Shown here: in pieces, positions 1-9,661 of the stretch
Numbering within the stretch: the first letter of the stretch is position 1
Layout: each line of letters opens with the position of its first letter
Source of the DNA: Desulfobacterales bacterium
Lineage (GTDB): Bacteria; Desulfobacterota; Desulfobacteria; Desulfobacterales; JADGBH01
NCBI GenBank assembly: GCA_015231595.1
Contig: JADGBH010000003.1
Location: 52,569-116,568, forward strand
Reading direction: 5' to 3'
DNA: 64,000 nucleotides
Translations under genes and position numbers: made by a program
The notes under the pieces: model-generated
Told to the model about the DNA's origin: nothing
Database searches by the model: none
The model's input: the letters and a program-made list of their open reading frames with translations, nothing else

Positions 1-1580
1 TCAGCTATTGCTTGGGCAAAATAAGCAATACTCATGGAATGCTGATATGTCCCAGGGGCTTTTGTTAAAAGCTCGCGCATAAGAGGTTGCTGCAAATCAA
101 CGTAACGATGAAGCTTAAAAGCTGAAGCGCTGTGCCAAGCCATTTCAAGTAGTGGTAAAAGTAAAAATGCTATTGGCGCGGCTATTATCGCACCAATAAA
201 TCCCCAACCCATTCGCTTTATCATTGGAAAGTCTAATAATTCGAAGAATACAGATTCTAATCTTTTAGGCTCGTTGATCAATAGGGTAATTCCATCCCAA
301 TTTAATGTATAAATCATAATAACAACCGCATTAATTCCAGCAAGTAAAAATAATGGAACAAGTATATGGGATCGTTTTTGAATATTTGAAAATGTAAGTA
401 TAACTACTAATCCGCCAAAAGAAAAGAAAAGGAATAAATCCAATGTGTGAGCGGTAAAAAAACAAGTAAGCACACCACCTAAGACTGTAGTGCATGCAAC
501 AGATATTTTATCTTGATTTAAGAGTATTCCAAGCATAGGAAGGATAGCAAACGGTATAAAGTATATGTAATGGTATGTAAATAAAAGGAAAAATTTTAAG
601 ACTATTACTGTAATAAGAATTAAAGAAAGAAGCAGTTCATAATTAGGCATCTTTTTCAATATATCTTTAAGAGCCGCTGAAAGAAAACAACTATATATAA
701 CTACCATAAAAGATATAGAGAATAAAATCCATGGTAAATTACTGTAAAATTCTTTTTTTTCTTTTTCAATATACGCTGAAAGAAGCAGAACATCTTTTTC
801 ATTTAAAAGCTTTCTGAATGGAACAAGAACATCTCCGGGATTATACGTTATAATTTTAGACGGATATTGCCGTATAATTTGTTCTATTCTTTTGGAATTC
901 TCTTTTTCATCATATAATAAATTAGGCTTAATTATTGAGCTGCATATAGGGATAATTTGTTCCAAATCTTTTTTATCAATATTCCAAAATAACTGGCCAA
1001 TCTTTTCCTCAAGACTTTTTTTAGCTTTATCAATAGCAATAAATTCATCTACAGAATAGGCAACAGTTCCTATAGGTTCAGGATAAAGTACTTCTATAAC
1101 TTTTTTCTCCTTAAAAGGATCTAAATTCTCAACAATTTTTGATTTAAGGATTGATTCAATAACAATATTAAATCCTTCAAAAATCCCTTTTAAAGAGTTA
1201 TCGGACATCATTCTTCCAATTGTTTCCCTTGCCACATTTAATCCAAACTCTTTTTGAATATATTTAAATAGAACATCATCACTTCCTTTATCGTCCTTAG
1301 GTATAGATGATATTTTTTTTATTAGATCATCAATTTTCTTTTTTGCTAAATCAGATGATTCAGGAATATATGTATAAAGTGGTATATATTTCGATATAGC
1401 TATATTACGTTTGCCGCCAAGGGCTTTTTCCTGGTCAAAACTAAAATAATTTTTAGATCGAATTGTTATAAAAATTTTTTTTTCAGTTTCTGGTTTCCAT
1501 ATATATAAATATGCATTTTCAATATAACATAAAACAAAAGTTAAAATTATAAGTATACTGCTTAATATTATTCTTATCAT
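1..1580 (-). CDS. PgpH/YqfF-like 7TM-HD phosphodiesterase (C-terminus cut by window edge)
   Basis: The frame is open to the left edge, so about 526 N-terminal residues are visible. They show an N-terminal membrane anchor, an extracytoplasmic region of about 240 residues with the 7TMR-HDED signatures IIKPNLLYDEKEN and YNPGDVLVP, a block of hydrophobic helices from about residue 265, and the start of an HD domain (ELLTKAPGTYQHSM). The metal-binding HD pair lies beyond the edge. In Firmicutes this family (PgpH) hydrolyses the second messenger c-di-AMP; that activity here is inferred from family. The gene is the last visible member of a minus-strand run after ktrB and ktrA, 51 nt below ktrA. The ATG at 1580 fits the weak upstream GGAA better than the in-frame ATG at 1589. 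Confidence 0.85.
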   Translation of the reverse strand, partial: MIRIILSSILIILTFVLCYIENAYLYIWKPETEKKIFITIRSKNYFSFDQEKALGGKRNIAISKYIPLYTYIPESSDLAKKKIDDLIKKISSIPKDDKGSDDVLFKYIQKEFGLNVARETIGRMMSDNSLKGIFEGFNIVIESILKSKIVENLDPFKEKKVIEVLYPEPIGTVAYSVDEFIAIDKAKKSLEEKIGQLFWNIDKKDLEQIIPICSSIIKPNLLYDEKENSKRIEQIIRQYPSKIITYNPGDVLVPFRKLLNEKDVLLLSAYIEKEKKEFYSNLPWILFSISFMVVIYSCFLSAALKDILKKMPNYELLLSLILITVIVLKFFLLFTYHYIYFIPFAILPMLGILLNQDKISVACTTVLGGVLTCFFTAHTLDLFLFFSFGGLVVILTFSNIQKRSHILVPLFLLAGINAVVIMIYTLNWDGITLLINEPKRLESVFFELLDFPMIKRMGWGFIGAIIAAPIAFLLLPLLEMAWHSASAFKLHRYVDLQQPLMRELLTKAPGTYQHSMSIAYFAQAIA

Positions 1581-1631
1581 GACATGCATTTCCAAAATTA
1601 TGAATTATCAAAATTTTAAGCTATGACCCAT

Positions 1632-2288
1632 TTACGGCTTAATTTGCTCAAGCCTTTTACTATGGCCAATCACTACAAGAATATCCTCCTTTTCTAATAC
1701 ATCATCAGCTTTAGGTATAAATTTAAAATTTAGGGAGCCATTTTTTTTTGTAGCAATAACTTGAACTTGAAATTGATTTGTTAGATTAATCTCCCTTAAA
1801 GTTTTTCCAGCAAATTGTTTCACAATAAGCTCTTTAATTGCAACCCCTTTTTCAAAGGGAAGATAGTCAATAAAACCTGGTTTTGCAAGTCTATTTGCAA
1901 GTTGAACAGCGGCGATATGTTCAGGAATAATAACTTCATCAACACCTATTCTTCTTAGAAGTTTTTCATGGTCATTATTTATACCTTTAACCCATACTGA
2001 TGGCACTCCAAGCTCTTTAAGATACATTGAAATCATTGCGCTCGCAGCAATGGAATCTCCAACGCTTACAAGGACATGGGTCATTTCTTTAAATCCTAAC
2101 TGCTCTAAAACTTTTTTATCCATAGCATCAGCTTGATAAACCTGGGTAAAAATTTGTTGCGCTCTTTTTATATTTTCAGGATCAGTATCAACACCTATAA
2201 CATCTTGATCAAGCTGAATCAATGTCCTACCAAACCTATATCCAAACTTACCCAGCCCTATTATTCCTACTTGAAATCGATTAGGCAT
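1632..2288 (-). CDS. ktrA: KtrA/TrkA-type potassium channel gating subunit
   Basis: This 218-residue cytosolic protein has one RCK_N Rossmann domain (GIIGLGKFGYRFGR near the N-terminus, acidic VDTD at the end of the second strand) and one RCK_C domain (about residues 135-218). That single-unit layout and length fit KtrA rather than the doubled TrkA. KtrA forms an octameric ring under the KtrB channel and binds ATP/ADP or NAD(H). In other bacteria the RCK_C domain can bind c-di-AMP. It starts 30 nt after the ktrB stop, with GGAG about 11 nt upstream of the ATG, so the two are probably co-transcribed. The downstream gene encodes a PgpH-like phosphodiesterase, which suggests nucleotide control of this transporter. 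Confidence 0.92.
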   Translation of the reverse strand: MPNRFQVGIIGLGKFGYRFGRTLIQLDQDVIGVDTDPENIKRAQQIFTQVYQADAMDKKVLEQLGFKEMTHVLVSVGDSIAASAMISMYLKELGVPSVWVKGINNDHEKLLRRIGVDEVIIPEHIAAVQLANRLAKPGFIDYLPFEKGVAIKELIVKQFAGKTLREINLTNQFQVQVIATKKNGSLNFKFIPKADDVLEKEDILVVIGHSKRLEQIKP

Positions 2289-2318
2289 TTTTTATAATTC
2301 TCCAACAAATAAAAATAA

Positions 2319-3671
2319 TTATCCAATAAGCATATTTTCTTGGGGAAGCAAGTATAGCTTATCTTCTTGAAAATTTTTTATAGCAGATAAAAATAGTATT
2401 GGTCCAAGCCTTCCAATAAACATAAGAATAGTAATAACAATTTTTCCAAAAAAACTTAGCTTAGGAGTAAGACCAGTAGTTAAACCAACAGTTCCAAAAG
2501 CAGAAACGACTTCAAAAGCAATTTCAGTGTTAAGCCCTCTTGCTTCTATATGCGGGACCCTTCCACCTTCAGTTATGTTTAAAAAAATTATAGAAGACAT
2601 AATTATGATAACTGAAAATACCGTAAGCATCAATGCTTTATTCAAAGTACCTTCGTCAACGGCAAATTTTCCAATTATTGATTGTTTTTGGCCTTTTAGT
2701 TGAGCAAATATAAAAGCTAAAATAACCCTAAAAGTTGTAACTTTAACTCCTCCAGCGCAGGACCCAGGTGCTCCGCCAATTACCATTAAAATCATCATTA
2801 TTAGAAGTGATACATTAGTCATTTGACTTATATCTAATGAATTAAATCCGGCCGTACGACAAGATACTGACTGGAAAATACTTGAGAGAACAGCATATCT
2901 AAACCCATGGTAATGTTTATTGCCAATATTTTCAAAAATATATATTAATATCGCTCCTGAAATTATAAGAAAAAGGCTTGTTCTTATAACTACACTTGAA
3001 TACCAGCTAAGCTTTATGGATTTTTTTTTAGGATCCCGTATTTTTTTTATTGAATAAGGTATAACTTCTGTTAAGACTGAAAATCCTATGCCTCCAAGAA
3101 CAATAAGCATAATAAAAATGAAATTGATGCCAATATCTCCTTGGTAGGCAATTAAACTATCGCTATGCAAAGAAAATCCTGCATTGCAAAAGGCTGAAAT
3201 TGAATGAAACAAGGCCGAAAATGGAGAAAATCCATAAGGCGCTTTAATATAGATTAGTCCTGCGCCTATGATCTCGATAAGAAAAGTCCATGCAAAAATT
3301 TGAATTAAGAATTTACCAATATTAAATGCTGGATCATGGAGTAGACTTTGGCCTACAGCGATCCTATCTGTTAACGATACCCTTCTATTCCTTAAATAAA
3401 ATATCAGGCTTGTAAACGTCATTATTCCAAGTCCGCCTAATTGGATTAAAATTAATATTATTATATGACCTGTCGTATTAAAAAAAGTTCCTGTATCAAC
3501 AACAGCAAGGCCTGTAACGCATGTAGCGGAAGTAGCTGTAAATATTGCATCTATCCAAGATAAATAAGAATTATTATTGGTGGAGCTTCTTAAAAAAAAA
3601 GCCCCTACCAATATAACTGATCCAAAATAAAATATTGGTAAAGAAAAAGGAGATAGAATCTTTCTTTTCAT
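2319..3671 (-). CDS. ktrB: KtrB/TrkH-type potassium uptake channel subunit
   Basis: The 450-residue integral membrane protein belongs to the TrkH/KtrB superfamily of K+ (Na+) translocating channels. Four pore loops with the selectivity glycines can be picked out: ATCVTGLAVVDTG, FCNAGFSLHS, CRTAGFNSLD and GTVGLTTGL, each between hydrophobic helices. The length is typical of KtrB. The gene ends 30 nt before ktrA on the same strand, the usual KtrBA pairing. A GAGGG motif about 8 nt upstream supports the ATG at 3671. It follows the LolA-like gene by only 19 nt, so the potassium genes may share a transcript with the unrelated envelope genes upstream. Confidence 0.93.
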   Translation of the reverse strand: MKRKILSPFSLPIFYFGSVILVGAFFLRSSTNNNSYLSWIDAIFTATSATCVTGLAVVDTGTFFNTTGHIIILILIQLGGLGIMTFTSLIFYLRNRRVSLTDRIAVGQSLLHDPAFNIGKFLIQIFAWTFLIEIIGAGLIYIKAPYGFSPFSALFHSISAFCNAGFSLHSDSLIAYQGDIGINFIFIMLIVLGGIGFSVLTEVIPYSIKKIRDPKKKSIKLSWYSSVVIRTSLFLIISGAILIYIFENIGNKHYHGFRYAVLSSIFQSVSCRTAGFNSLDISQMTNVSLLIMMILMVIGGAPGSCAGGVKVTTFRVILAFIFAQLKGQKQSIIGKFAVDEGTLNKALMLTVFSVIIIMSSIIFLNITEGGRVPHIEARGLNTEIAFEVVSAFGTVGLTTGLTPKLSFFGKIVITILMFIGRLGPILFLSAIKNFQEDKLYLLPQENMLIG

Positions 3672-3690
3672 AAAGATTGCCCTCTTTTGG

Positions 3691-4452
3691 CTATCTTCCT
3701 AAAGATTCTTTTTGGAACATTCTGTCAGAAAGTCCAGTATTGTATTTAACATTTGAAAGTTCCATAGTTGTGTAACCTTTAGTTCGTAAATCCTCCATTT
3801 TACATGATAATACTGTCCAAACACCATCTATTTCTTTTAGCCTTGATACTGTAAATACTTTCGCAAGATTTCCTGATGAGTCATAGGATTCAACCTTTAC
3901 AGATATAAAATTATCTTTTTTAACCCAGGCAATTCTTTTTGGAAAAGTTTCTTCTTTATCTTTCGCTGTAAATTCTAATACATAACAATCATTCCCATCA
4001 AATTGTTCTTCTCTAAGAAGTTTGAAGTCATCTTTGTTAAGAGGTCTTTTGTCTACTTCTTCATAGGAAAAATCACTTCCCATAAAACTTGCGTTCTTAT
4101 TTGATGAACTTATTCTTGTTATTTTACGAAGAGCGGGCATATATAGCCATTGGTCATTATCTCTGTCTCTGTTCATCCAGCTTAAAAAAGAGGTACCTTT
4201 TACATCTTCTGGTGCTTTGAATATAGCAAGAGCTCTATCATCATCTCCAAAATCTTTTCTGAATGTGTCAAAATTTCTTTTAATTGTTCGTCCATCAGGT
4301 CTAGTTATTTCCATAATAGTAACAGCTCTTATATCATCACCATCATCAACATCATAGCATTTTTTAGCTATATCATAACCACTTAATGTTTCTGCCGCAG
4401 CAATATTCAGCGTTAATAATAAACATAAAATAATTAATATTCCTCTTTTCAT
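3691..4452 (-). CDS. LolA-like outer membrane lipoprotein-sorting family protein
   Basis: The 253-residue product has a clear Sec signal peptide (hydrophobic stretch ILIILCLLLTLNIAAAE) followed by a domain typical of the outer membrane lipoprotein-sorting protein family. Recognisable features are the early DGDD/TRPDGR strand region, FLSWMNRDRDNDQWLYMPALRK, and a C-terminal sheet with VWTVLSCKMEDLRTKGYTTM. Members share the unclosed beta-barrel fold of LolA and often sit beside MMPL/RND transporters, as here (4663-6939), where they are thought to handle lipids or lipoproteins in the periplasm. The substrate is unknown. A strong AAGGAGG lies 7-8 nt before the ATG. A MITE-like repeat (4502-4661) now separates it from the transporter gene. 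Confidence 0.82.
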   Translation of the reverse strand: MKRGILIILCLLLTLNIAAAETLSGYDIAKKCYDVDDGDDIRAVTIMEITRPDGRTIKRNFDTFRKDFGDDDRALAIFKAPEDVKGTSFLSWMNRDRDNDQWLYMPALRKITRISSSNKNASFMGSDFSYEEVDKRPLNKDDFKLLREEQFDGNDCYVLEFTAKDKEETFPKRIAWVKKDNFISVKVESYDSSGNLAKVFTVSRLKEIDGVWTVLSCKMEDLRTKGYTTMELSNVKYNTGLSDRMFQKESLGR

Positions 4453-4501
4453 TTTAATCCTCCTTAAAATTTTAAGTTTTAAGTAAAAAATACGTTATTT
4501 T

Positions 4502-4661
4502 GGCATCTTTCATATTGTATTAAAAGTAGTTAACACTTTTTTAAAAAACGATATTTAAACTGGATTCCCGCCTTCGCAGGAATGGCGATACAGCAGCCAC
4601 GTCATTCCCGCGAAGGCGGGAATCCAGAATTAAAAAGTGTTAACTAAAATTGAAGGATGCC
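4502..4661. mobile_element. MITE-like family A, copy 1 (160 bp, 8-bp target duplication)
   Basis: The element begins GGCATCTTTCA and ends TGAAGGATGCC, so its termini are inverted repeats. The exact 8-bp sequence GTTATTTT flanks it on both sides (4494-4501 and 4662-4669). Inside, two palindromic blocks built on ATTCCCGCCTTCGC and its complement are separated by about 25 unrelated bases. The arms differ from each other, one containing CGATATTTAAAC, so orientation can be assigned; copies 1 and 3 agree and copy 2 is reversed. It carries no coding capacity and lies between the LolA-like gene and the MMPL gene, with the right duplication overlapping the MMPL stop codon. Confidence 0.88.
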
Positions 4662-4662
4662 G

Positions 4663-6939
4663 TTATTTTTTTTCTTTTTCAAACACCAAAAGAATTGAAG
4701 GCAAAAGCACTAAATCACACATAAGGGCTGAAAACATTGTAATGCTAATCAGCAAGCCAAAATATATAACTACTTTTATACTCGCAAGAGTTAATACAAG
4801 GTATCCAATCATAAGTAGCACACTTGTAGTAATCATAGCTTTTCCAGATATTTTAAGAGTTTCTTCTATAGAATCACGTATAGAAAGATTATTTGATCTT
4901 GCTTTTTGATACATAAATATAAAATGGATTGTATCATCAACAGCAATACCTATTGCAATTGCGGCAATTGTTACAGTAGCTATATCAAGATTTATTTTAG
5001 CCCATCCCATAAATCCAAGAGTAAAAATTATAGGAGCCATATTAGGAATAATGCCCATTAATATTATTTTAAAAGATCTAAACAAGATTCCCATGGTAAT
5101 AAAAATAAAAATAAATGCAAGAAGAAAGCTTTCAATTTGGCTTTTCATAAGATAATCTATGAGCCTTTCATATAAAGGCATATAGCCGCCTAATATCACA
5201 TCCGCACTGCCTTGAAATATATTATTGGCTTTTAATATTATACTATCCGTTATTTCTTTTACTTTTCTGGCGCTAACAGAAGGACTTTTCACAGTTAATC
5301 TGAGTTCTGAATAATCTAATGTAACAAAATATGAAAGATCATTGTCCTTATCCATTTCATATAAAAGAAGCTCTTGAGCTACAGCTTCTTTAGTATCAGG
5401 GATTTTATAAGATTCTTCAGCGTTGTCTGTAAGAACCTTATTAAGCTGTTTTACTACATCAATAAGGGATGTTGATTTCTCAATCATTTTTTCTTTATCA
5501 AGTTCATTTTGTAGCATTACAACTTTTTTCAAAAATTCAGGGTCTTTTACTCCGTCTTTGCCTTTTGGCTTAATCCTAACTTCAATTGGAGTATAATATC
5601 CATAGTCTTTTTCAAAAAACTTAGAATTTATTTTTACTTTATTACTATCTAAAAGAAAATCTATACTATAAGTATCAACTTTAAGCTTTAAAACTCCTAT
5701 AAAACCTATAATTGTTATAATAAATCCAATAATTAATATTGTTACATATCTTTTTTGAACAAATAAATTCAGTTTGGAAAGAAAAATATCCAAATAATCC
5801 TTTTTTTTGAGAACTTCTACATATTTATTTAGCTCTCTTTTTTCAACATAGGATAAAACAAATGAACATATAATAACGGATACAAAAAATGCTATCATAA
5901 CTCCAATAGCTGCAAATATGCCGTAATATCTTAAAATAGCCATTGGGCTTGTAGCTAATGAAAGAAGGCCTATTGATGTAGTGAGTGATGTAAAAAGGCA
6001 TGGAGCTATAACATAATTAAGGTTCCTTTTTAAGCGGCTTTCATTTTTATCAAAAGGCGTTTTTTCGTAATGCATGAATATGTGAATTATATCAGATATG
6101 GATATAATAATAACCAATGTTGGTAAAACGGCAGATATCATATTAAGACTCTGCTTAAACATAAAAAATATTTCTAAAAGAATTGTGGTGGTTAAAATTA
6201 AAGTAAGTGTAGTTGCAAGAACAACCGATAACCTTCTAAAAACTAAAAATAAAAGAAGAATAATTACAAGATAGGCAACAGGAGTAAATAAACCATTATC
6301 CCTCATAGTTATTCTGTTTAATTCTTCATAAATAACGCCAACTCCAGCCATTTTAAAATTTAAGCCTTGAAAGCAGTCTTTAACAAAACTTAATATTTTA
6401 GGCCTTTCTGCATCCATATTATGGGTAGCTATCGGTTCAACCATGACTATTGTTGCTGTCATGTCCTTATTTAAAAGGAGTTTTTCCCATAATGGATTAG
6501 AGTGTATTCGCTTTTTATATTCTTCAACATTAAATCCTTGGGAAGGATTCTTTTCAACTATATCTTCAACTATAAGTTCGCCTTCTTTAGAATCAATATA
6601 AGGAATATTAGCAATCGACAATACTCTTTTTATAAGATCGTGGGACTCAATTTTTTTTGTTATATCATATAATTTAGTAATAAAATCTGGGTTATATAAA
6701 TTAGTTTCAGGTTTTACCCAAATTAAGATGACTTCATCATTGCCATAAATTTTTTTAAATTCATTGTAATTAATAAGGGTAATATCATCTTCCAAAAACC
6801 AAATTTCAAGAGAATTATCTATTGCAAAATTTTTAAAAGCAATAGACCCAAAGATCGCAAACAATACTAAAAATATTACCAAATACCATTTTTTATTAAT
6901 AAGCAGGCTTGATACTTTATCAATTATACTTTTTTTCAT
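4663..6939 (-). CDS. MMPL/RND-superfamily transporter
   Basis: The product is 758 residues with the duplicated RND layout: a TM helix, a large periplasmic loop, five or six TM helices, then the same pattern again. The TM4-like segments carry VIIISISDIIHIFMHYEK in the first half and IAIGIAVDDTIHFIFMYQKA in the second, which are hallmarks of MMPL/SSD-type proteins such as hopanoid or lipid exporters. There is no adaptor or TolC next to it; a LolA-like periplasmic gene follows, a common pairing for lipid traffic to the outer membrane. The start is placed at 6939 because AAGGAG lies 6 nt upstream of that ATG. An in-frame ATG at 6954 has no such site. Confidence 0.87.
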   Translation of the reverse strand: MKKSIIDKVSSLLINKKWYLVIFLVLFAIFGSIAFKNFAIDNSLEIWFLEDDITLINYNEFKKIYGNDEVILIWVKPETNLYNPDFITKLYDITKKIESHDLIKRVLSIANIPYIDSKEGELIVEDIVEKNPSQGFNVEEYKKRIHSNPLWEKLLLNKDMTATIVMVEPIATHNMDAERPKILSFVKDCFQGLNFKMAGVGVIYEELNRITMRDNGLFTPVAYLVIILLLFLVFRRLSVVLATTLTLILTTTILLEIFFMFKQSLNMISAVLPTLVIIISISDIIHIFMHYEKTPFDKNESRLKRNLNYVIAPCLFTSLTTSIGLLSLATSPMAILRYYGIFAAIGVMIAFFVSVIICSFVLSYVEKRELNKYVEVLKKKDYLDIFLSKLNLFVQKRYVTILIIGFIITIIGFIGVLKLKVDTYSIDFLLDSNKVKINSKFFEKDYGYYTPIEVRIKPKGKDGVKDPEFLKKVVMLQNELDKEKMIEKSTSLIDVVKQLNKVLTDNAEESYKIPDTKEAVAQELLLYEMDKDNDLSYFVTLDYSELRLTVKSPSVSARKVKEITDSIILKANNIFQGSADVILGGYMPLYERLIDYLMKSQIESFLLAFIFIFITMGILFRSFKIILMGIIPNMAPIIFTLGFMGWAKINLDIATVTIAAIAIGIAVDDTIHFIFMYQKARSNNLSIRDSIEETLKISGKAMITTSVLLMIGYLVLTLASIKVVIYFGLLISITMFSALMCDLVLLPSILLVFEKEKK

Positions 6940-7413
6940 GTTGCTCCTTATCATTTTGATTTATTAAATGAATTACGCCTTAGTAAATAAAAATTTTTAT
7001 TTAAATATCTTTAACTAAGAAAATAATCAAGCCGTTATTTAGTAAACATACATAATTTACGTTATAAGTGTAAAAAATATTTATTCTATGATTTATATTT
7101 TACATCAAAATTAATAATGACACATCATTTCTATTTTCAAATAACAAAATTTCAATTAGCCTTTACTTTTAGCCTTAATAAGCTGAATAGTATGTCAATT
7201 ATTAGTTCAATTTTAATCTCTTATCATACCTTAATAATAAAAAAACTTGATTATCTAAATTTAGACCTATACGTTAAAGCGTAAAATATCCTGATTTTTT
7301 CTTGCTTTTTTGTTGTAAAAATTATTTATGAAGATATATATCTTTAAAAATTTTTAATTATATACGTAACTAAATTAAAACCATAAATGACCAAAAAATC
7401 TGGGGGATTTATT
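6940..7413. other. Divergent AT-rich intergenic region
   Basis: This gap of about 470 bases separates the minus-strand MMPL gene from the plus-strand CoA transferase gene, so it should hold promoters for both. It contains an 80-bp repeat (7118-7197) and a perfect 14-bp palindrome, AAGATATATATCTT, at 7331-7344. The palindrome could be an operator for the CoA transferase gene or chance in AT-rich DNA. No convincing -35/-10 pair and no small gene with a good ribosome site is visible. Confidence 0.5.
7118..7197. repeat. 80-bp intergenic repeat, copy 1
   Basis: This is one of three gap-free alignable 80-bp repeats in the window (others at 19545-19624 and 35169-35248). It starts TGACACATCATT and ends TAGTATGTCA, giving imperfect terminal inverted repeats. 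It shares the internal block ATTAGCCTTTACTTTTAGCC with copy 2. It lies in the divergent region upstream of the CoA transferase gene. No exact target duplication is evident. Confidence 0.75.
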
Positions 7414-9606
7414 ATGTCAAATGACAAACCTTTATACTTTACTGATGCTAACGCGTGTGTAGATTATGTAATAGAAGAAGTAGGCAAGGAGATTGTTTTA
7501 GGCATGTGCTTGGGACTTGGCAAGCCTAATCATTTTGCAAATGCTGTTTTTAAAAAAGCAGTAGAAGATCCAAGTATTAAACTTAAAATATTTACAGCTC
7601 TGTCTTTACAAAAACCAACATGGTCAACTGAGCTTGAAAGAAGATTTTTAGAGCCCCTTGTTGAAAGAGTATGGGGCGGCTATATTGATTTAGATTATAT
7701 TGTAGCTGTAAGTAAAAATAAGCTCCCATCGAATATATCTGTTTACGAATTTTTCTACAAAGCGGGCGGATTTCTGGGTAATGCTCACATGCAGCAAAAT
7801 TATATCAGTACCAATTATACACATGCTGCAAGAGATGTTTTAGCTAATGGAATGAATGTTGGCGCTCAGTTAATCAGTAAAAAAATTATTGATGGAAAAA
7901 CTCAATTCAGTCTTAGTTCTAATTCAGATACAAGGGAACTTTTTACTAAAAGACATGAAATTAGCAAAGCTGAGAACAGAAAAATACTTGCAATAGGCCA
8001 AATTAATTCTCAAATGCCTTTTATGTATGGAGATGCTTTAGTTGAGCCTGAAACATTTGATGCTGTTTTAGAAAACCCTGAATTTGAATTTGATTTATTT
8101 GGAGCCCCCCGCGAATCTGTAAACGTAACTGATTATGCTATAGGATTAAATGCAAGCACAATTATTAAGGACGGAAGCACTCTTCAAATCGGTATCGGCT
8201 CTTTAGGTGATGCAATTGCCTATGGCCTTATAACGAGGGAAAAACACAATGAAGACTATAACGCTGCGCTTAAAGACCTAAATGTTTTAAATCATTTTGG
8301 TGATTTGATTGAAAAGATAGGAGGGACAAGCGTATTTAATAAAGGACTTTATGGCTCCACAGAGATGCTTGTTGATGCATTTTTACATCTTTATAAAAAT
8401 GGAATAATGCGTCGTAAAGCTTATGATAATGTACCTTTGCAAAGACTTATAGTTGAAGATAAAATTAAAGAAGAAGTCTCCCCAAAAACTCTTTCAATAA
8501 TGCTTGAAGAAAAAGTAATTAATAATATTTTAACAGAATCAGACTTTAAATTTTTACAATTTTATGGAATTTTAAAAGACGATCTTAAATTTGAAAATAA
8601 TTGTATTATTAATAACAACGAAAAATACTCTGCTGACTTATCAGATAAGAATAATTTCAATGCTATTGCAAATAAATGTCTTGGTGATAAGCTAAAAAAT
8701 GGTTTTTGGATGCATGCTGCATTCTTTTTAGGGCCAAGCGATTTTTATGAAACTTTAAGAAATATGACTGAAGAAGCGCGTAAAGAAATTAATATGACAA
8801 GCGTTCTTCATGTAAATCAGCTTTATGCCAACAATCCTTATTCAAGTGAAGAATTAAAAATACTCCAAAGGCAAGATGCAAGATTTATTAATGCTGGATT
8901 AATGGTAACTCTATTTGGAAGCATTGTATCAGACGGTCTTGAAAATGGTCTTGTTGTGAGTGGTGTAGGAGGACAATTTAATTTTATTTCCCAAGCACAT
9001 GAAGTACCAGGCGCAAGGTGTGCTATAATGATAAGAAGCACAAGAGCTAAAGGAAAAGAAGTCACATCAAATATTGTTTATAAATATGGACATATTACTG
9101 TTCCAAGACATTTACGGGATATTGTCATCACTGAATATGGAATGGCAGATTTAAAAAGTAAACCAGATAAAGATATTGTTGCAGCATTACTTAATATTAC
9201 TGATTCAAGATTCCAACAAGGCTTGCTTGATGAAGCTAAACGCAATAAGAAAATTTCTTCTAACTACGAAATTCCTGAAAGATTTAGAAATAATTTTCCT
9301 GAGCGCATTGAAAAGGCTATGAAACCTTATCAAGACAAAGGACTCTTTCCTGTATTCCCATTTGGAACAGTATATACTGACGAAGAAATAGTCATAGGCA
9401 AGGCTTTAAGGGAATTTAAAGAAAAAGCTTCCCAAAGTAAGCTCGCTTTGATTCCAAGTTTAAGCCAAGCAAGAAAATTAATAAGCATTCCTGAAAAAGC
9501 CAAACCTTATTTAGAAAGAATGAAATTAGATAAGCCTCAAAACAAGCAAGAAAAAACTATGCAGAGAATTGTTGTTTATGCTTTAATTTCAGCAGGCGTA
9601 ATTTAG
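7414..9606 (+). CDS. Acetyl-CoA hydrolase/CoA-transferase family protein
   Basis: The 730-residue cytosolic protein belongs to the acetyl-CoA hydrolase/transferase family (class I CoA-transferases), longer than the usual 430-550 residues because of an inserted middle region (about residues 300-450). The C-terminal domain carries VSGVGGQFNFISQAHEVPGA and VITEYGMADLKSK, which are signature segments. It would move CoA between acetyl-CoA or another acyl-CoA and a free acid, or hydrolyse acetyl-CoA; the substrate cannot be read from sequence. The gene stands alone, with a divergent promoter region upstream and a strong stem-loop downstream. GGGGGA lies 6 nt before the ATG at 7414, so this start is preferred to the in-frame ATG at 7387. 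Confidence 0.85.
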   Translation: MSNDKPLYFTDANACVDYVIEEVGKEIVLGMCLGLGKPNHFANAVFKKAVEDPSIKLKIFTALSLQKPTWSTELERRFLEPLVERVWGGYIDLDYIVAVSKNKLPSNISVYEFFYKAGGFLGNAHMQQNYISTNYTHAARDVLANGMNVGAQLISKKIIDGKTQFSLSSNSDTRELFTKRHEISKAENRKILAIGQINSQMPFMYGDALVEPETFDAVLENPEFEFDLFGAPRESVNVTDYAIGLNASTIIKDGSTLQIGIGSLGDAIAYGLITREKHNEDYNAALKDLNVLNHFGDLIEKIGGTSVFNKGLYGSTEMLVDAFLHLYKNGIMRRKAYDNVPLQRLIVEDKIKEEVSPKTLSIMLEEKVINNILTESDFKFLQFYGILKDDLKFENNCIINNNEKYSADLSDKNNFNAIANKCLGDKLKNGFWMHAAFFLGPSDFYETLRNMTEEARKEINMTSVLHVNQLYANNPYSSEELKILQRQDARFINAGLMVTLFGSIVSDGLENGLVVSGVGGQFNFISQAHEVPGARCAIMIRSTRAKGKEVTSNIVYKYGHITVPRHLRDIVITEYGMADLKSKPDKDIVAALLNITDSRFQQGLLDEAKRNKKISSNYEIPERFRNNFPERIEKAMKPYQDKGLFPVFPFGTVYTDEEIVIGKALREFKEKASQSKLALIPSLSQARKLISIPEKAKPYLERMKLDKPQNKQEKTMQRIVVYALISAGVI

Positions 9607-9612
9607 TATTAA

Positions 9613-9645
9613 AATAGGGAATAGATGATGAATCTATTCCCTATT
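9613..9645 (+). terminator. Stem-loop downstream of the CoA-transferase gene
   Basis: Two perfect 14-bp arms (AATAGGGAATAGAT and its complement) enclose a 5-base loop, 7 nt after the stop codon at 9606. The following bases are A/T-rich but do not form a pure T-run, so this may be a terminator or an mRNA 3' stabiliser. Confidence 0.6.
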
Positions 9646-9661
9646 AATAATAAACTATTTT

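Noticed and set aside
4637..4909. A 90-codon plus-strand frame starting inside family A copy 1.
   Set aside because: It runs antisense to the well-supported MMPL transporter gene and shows no family features.
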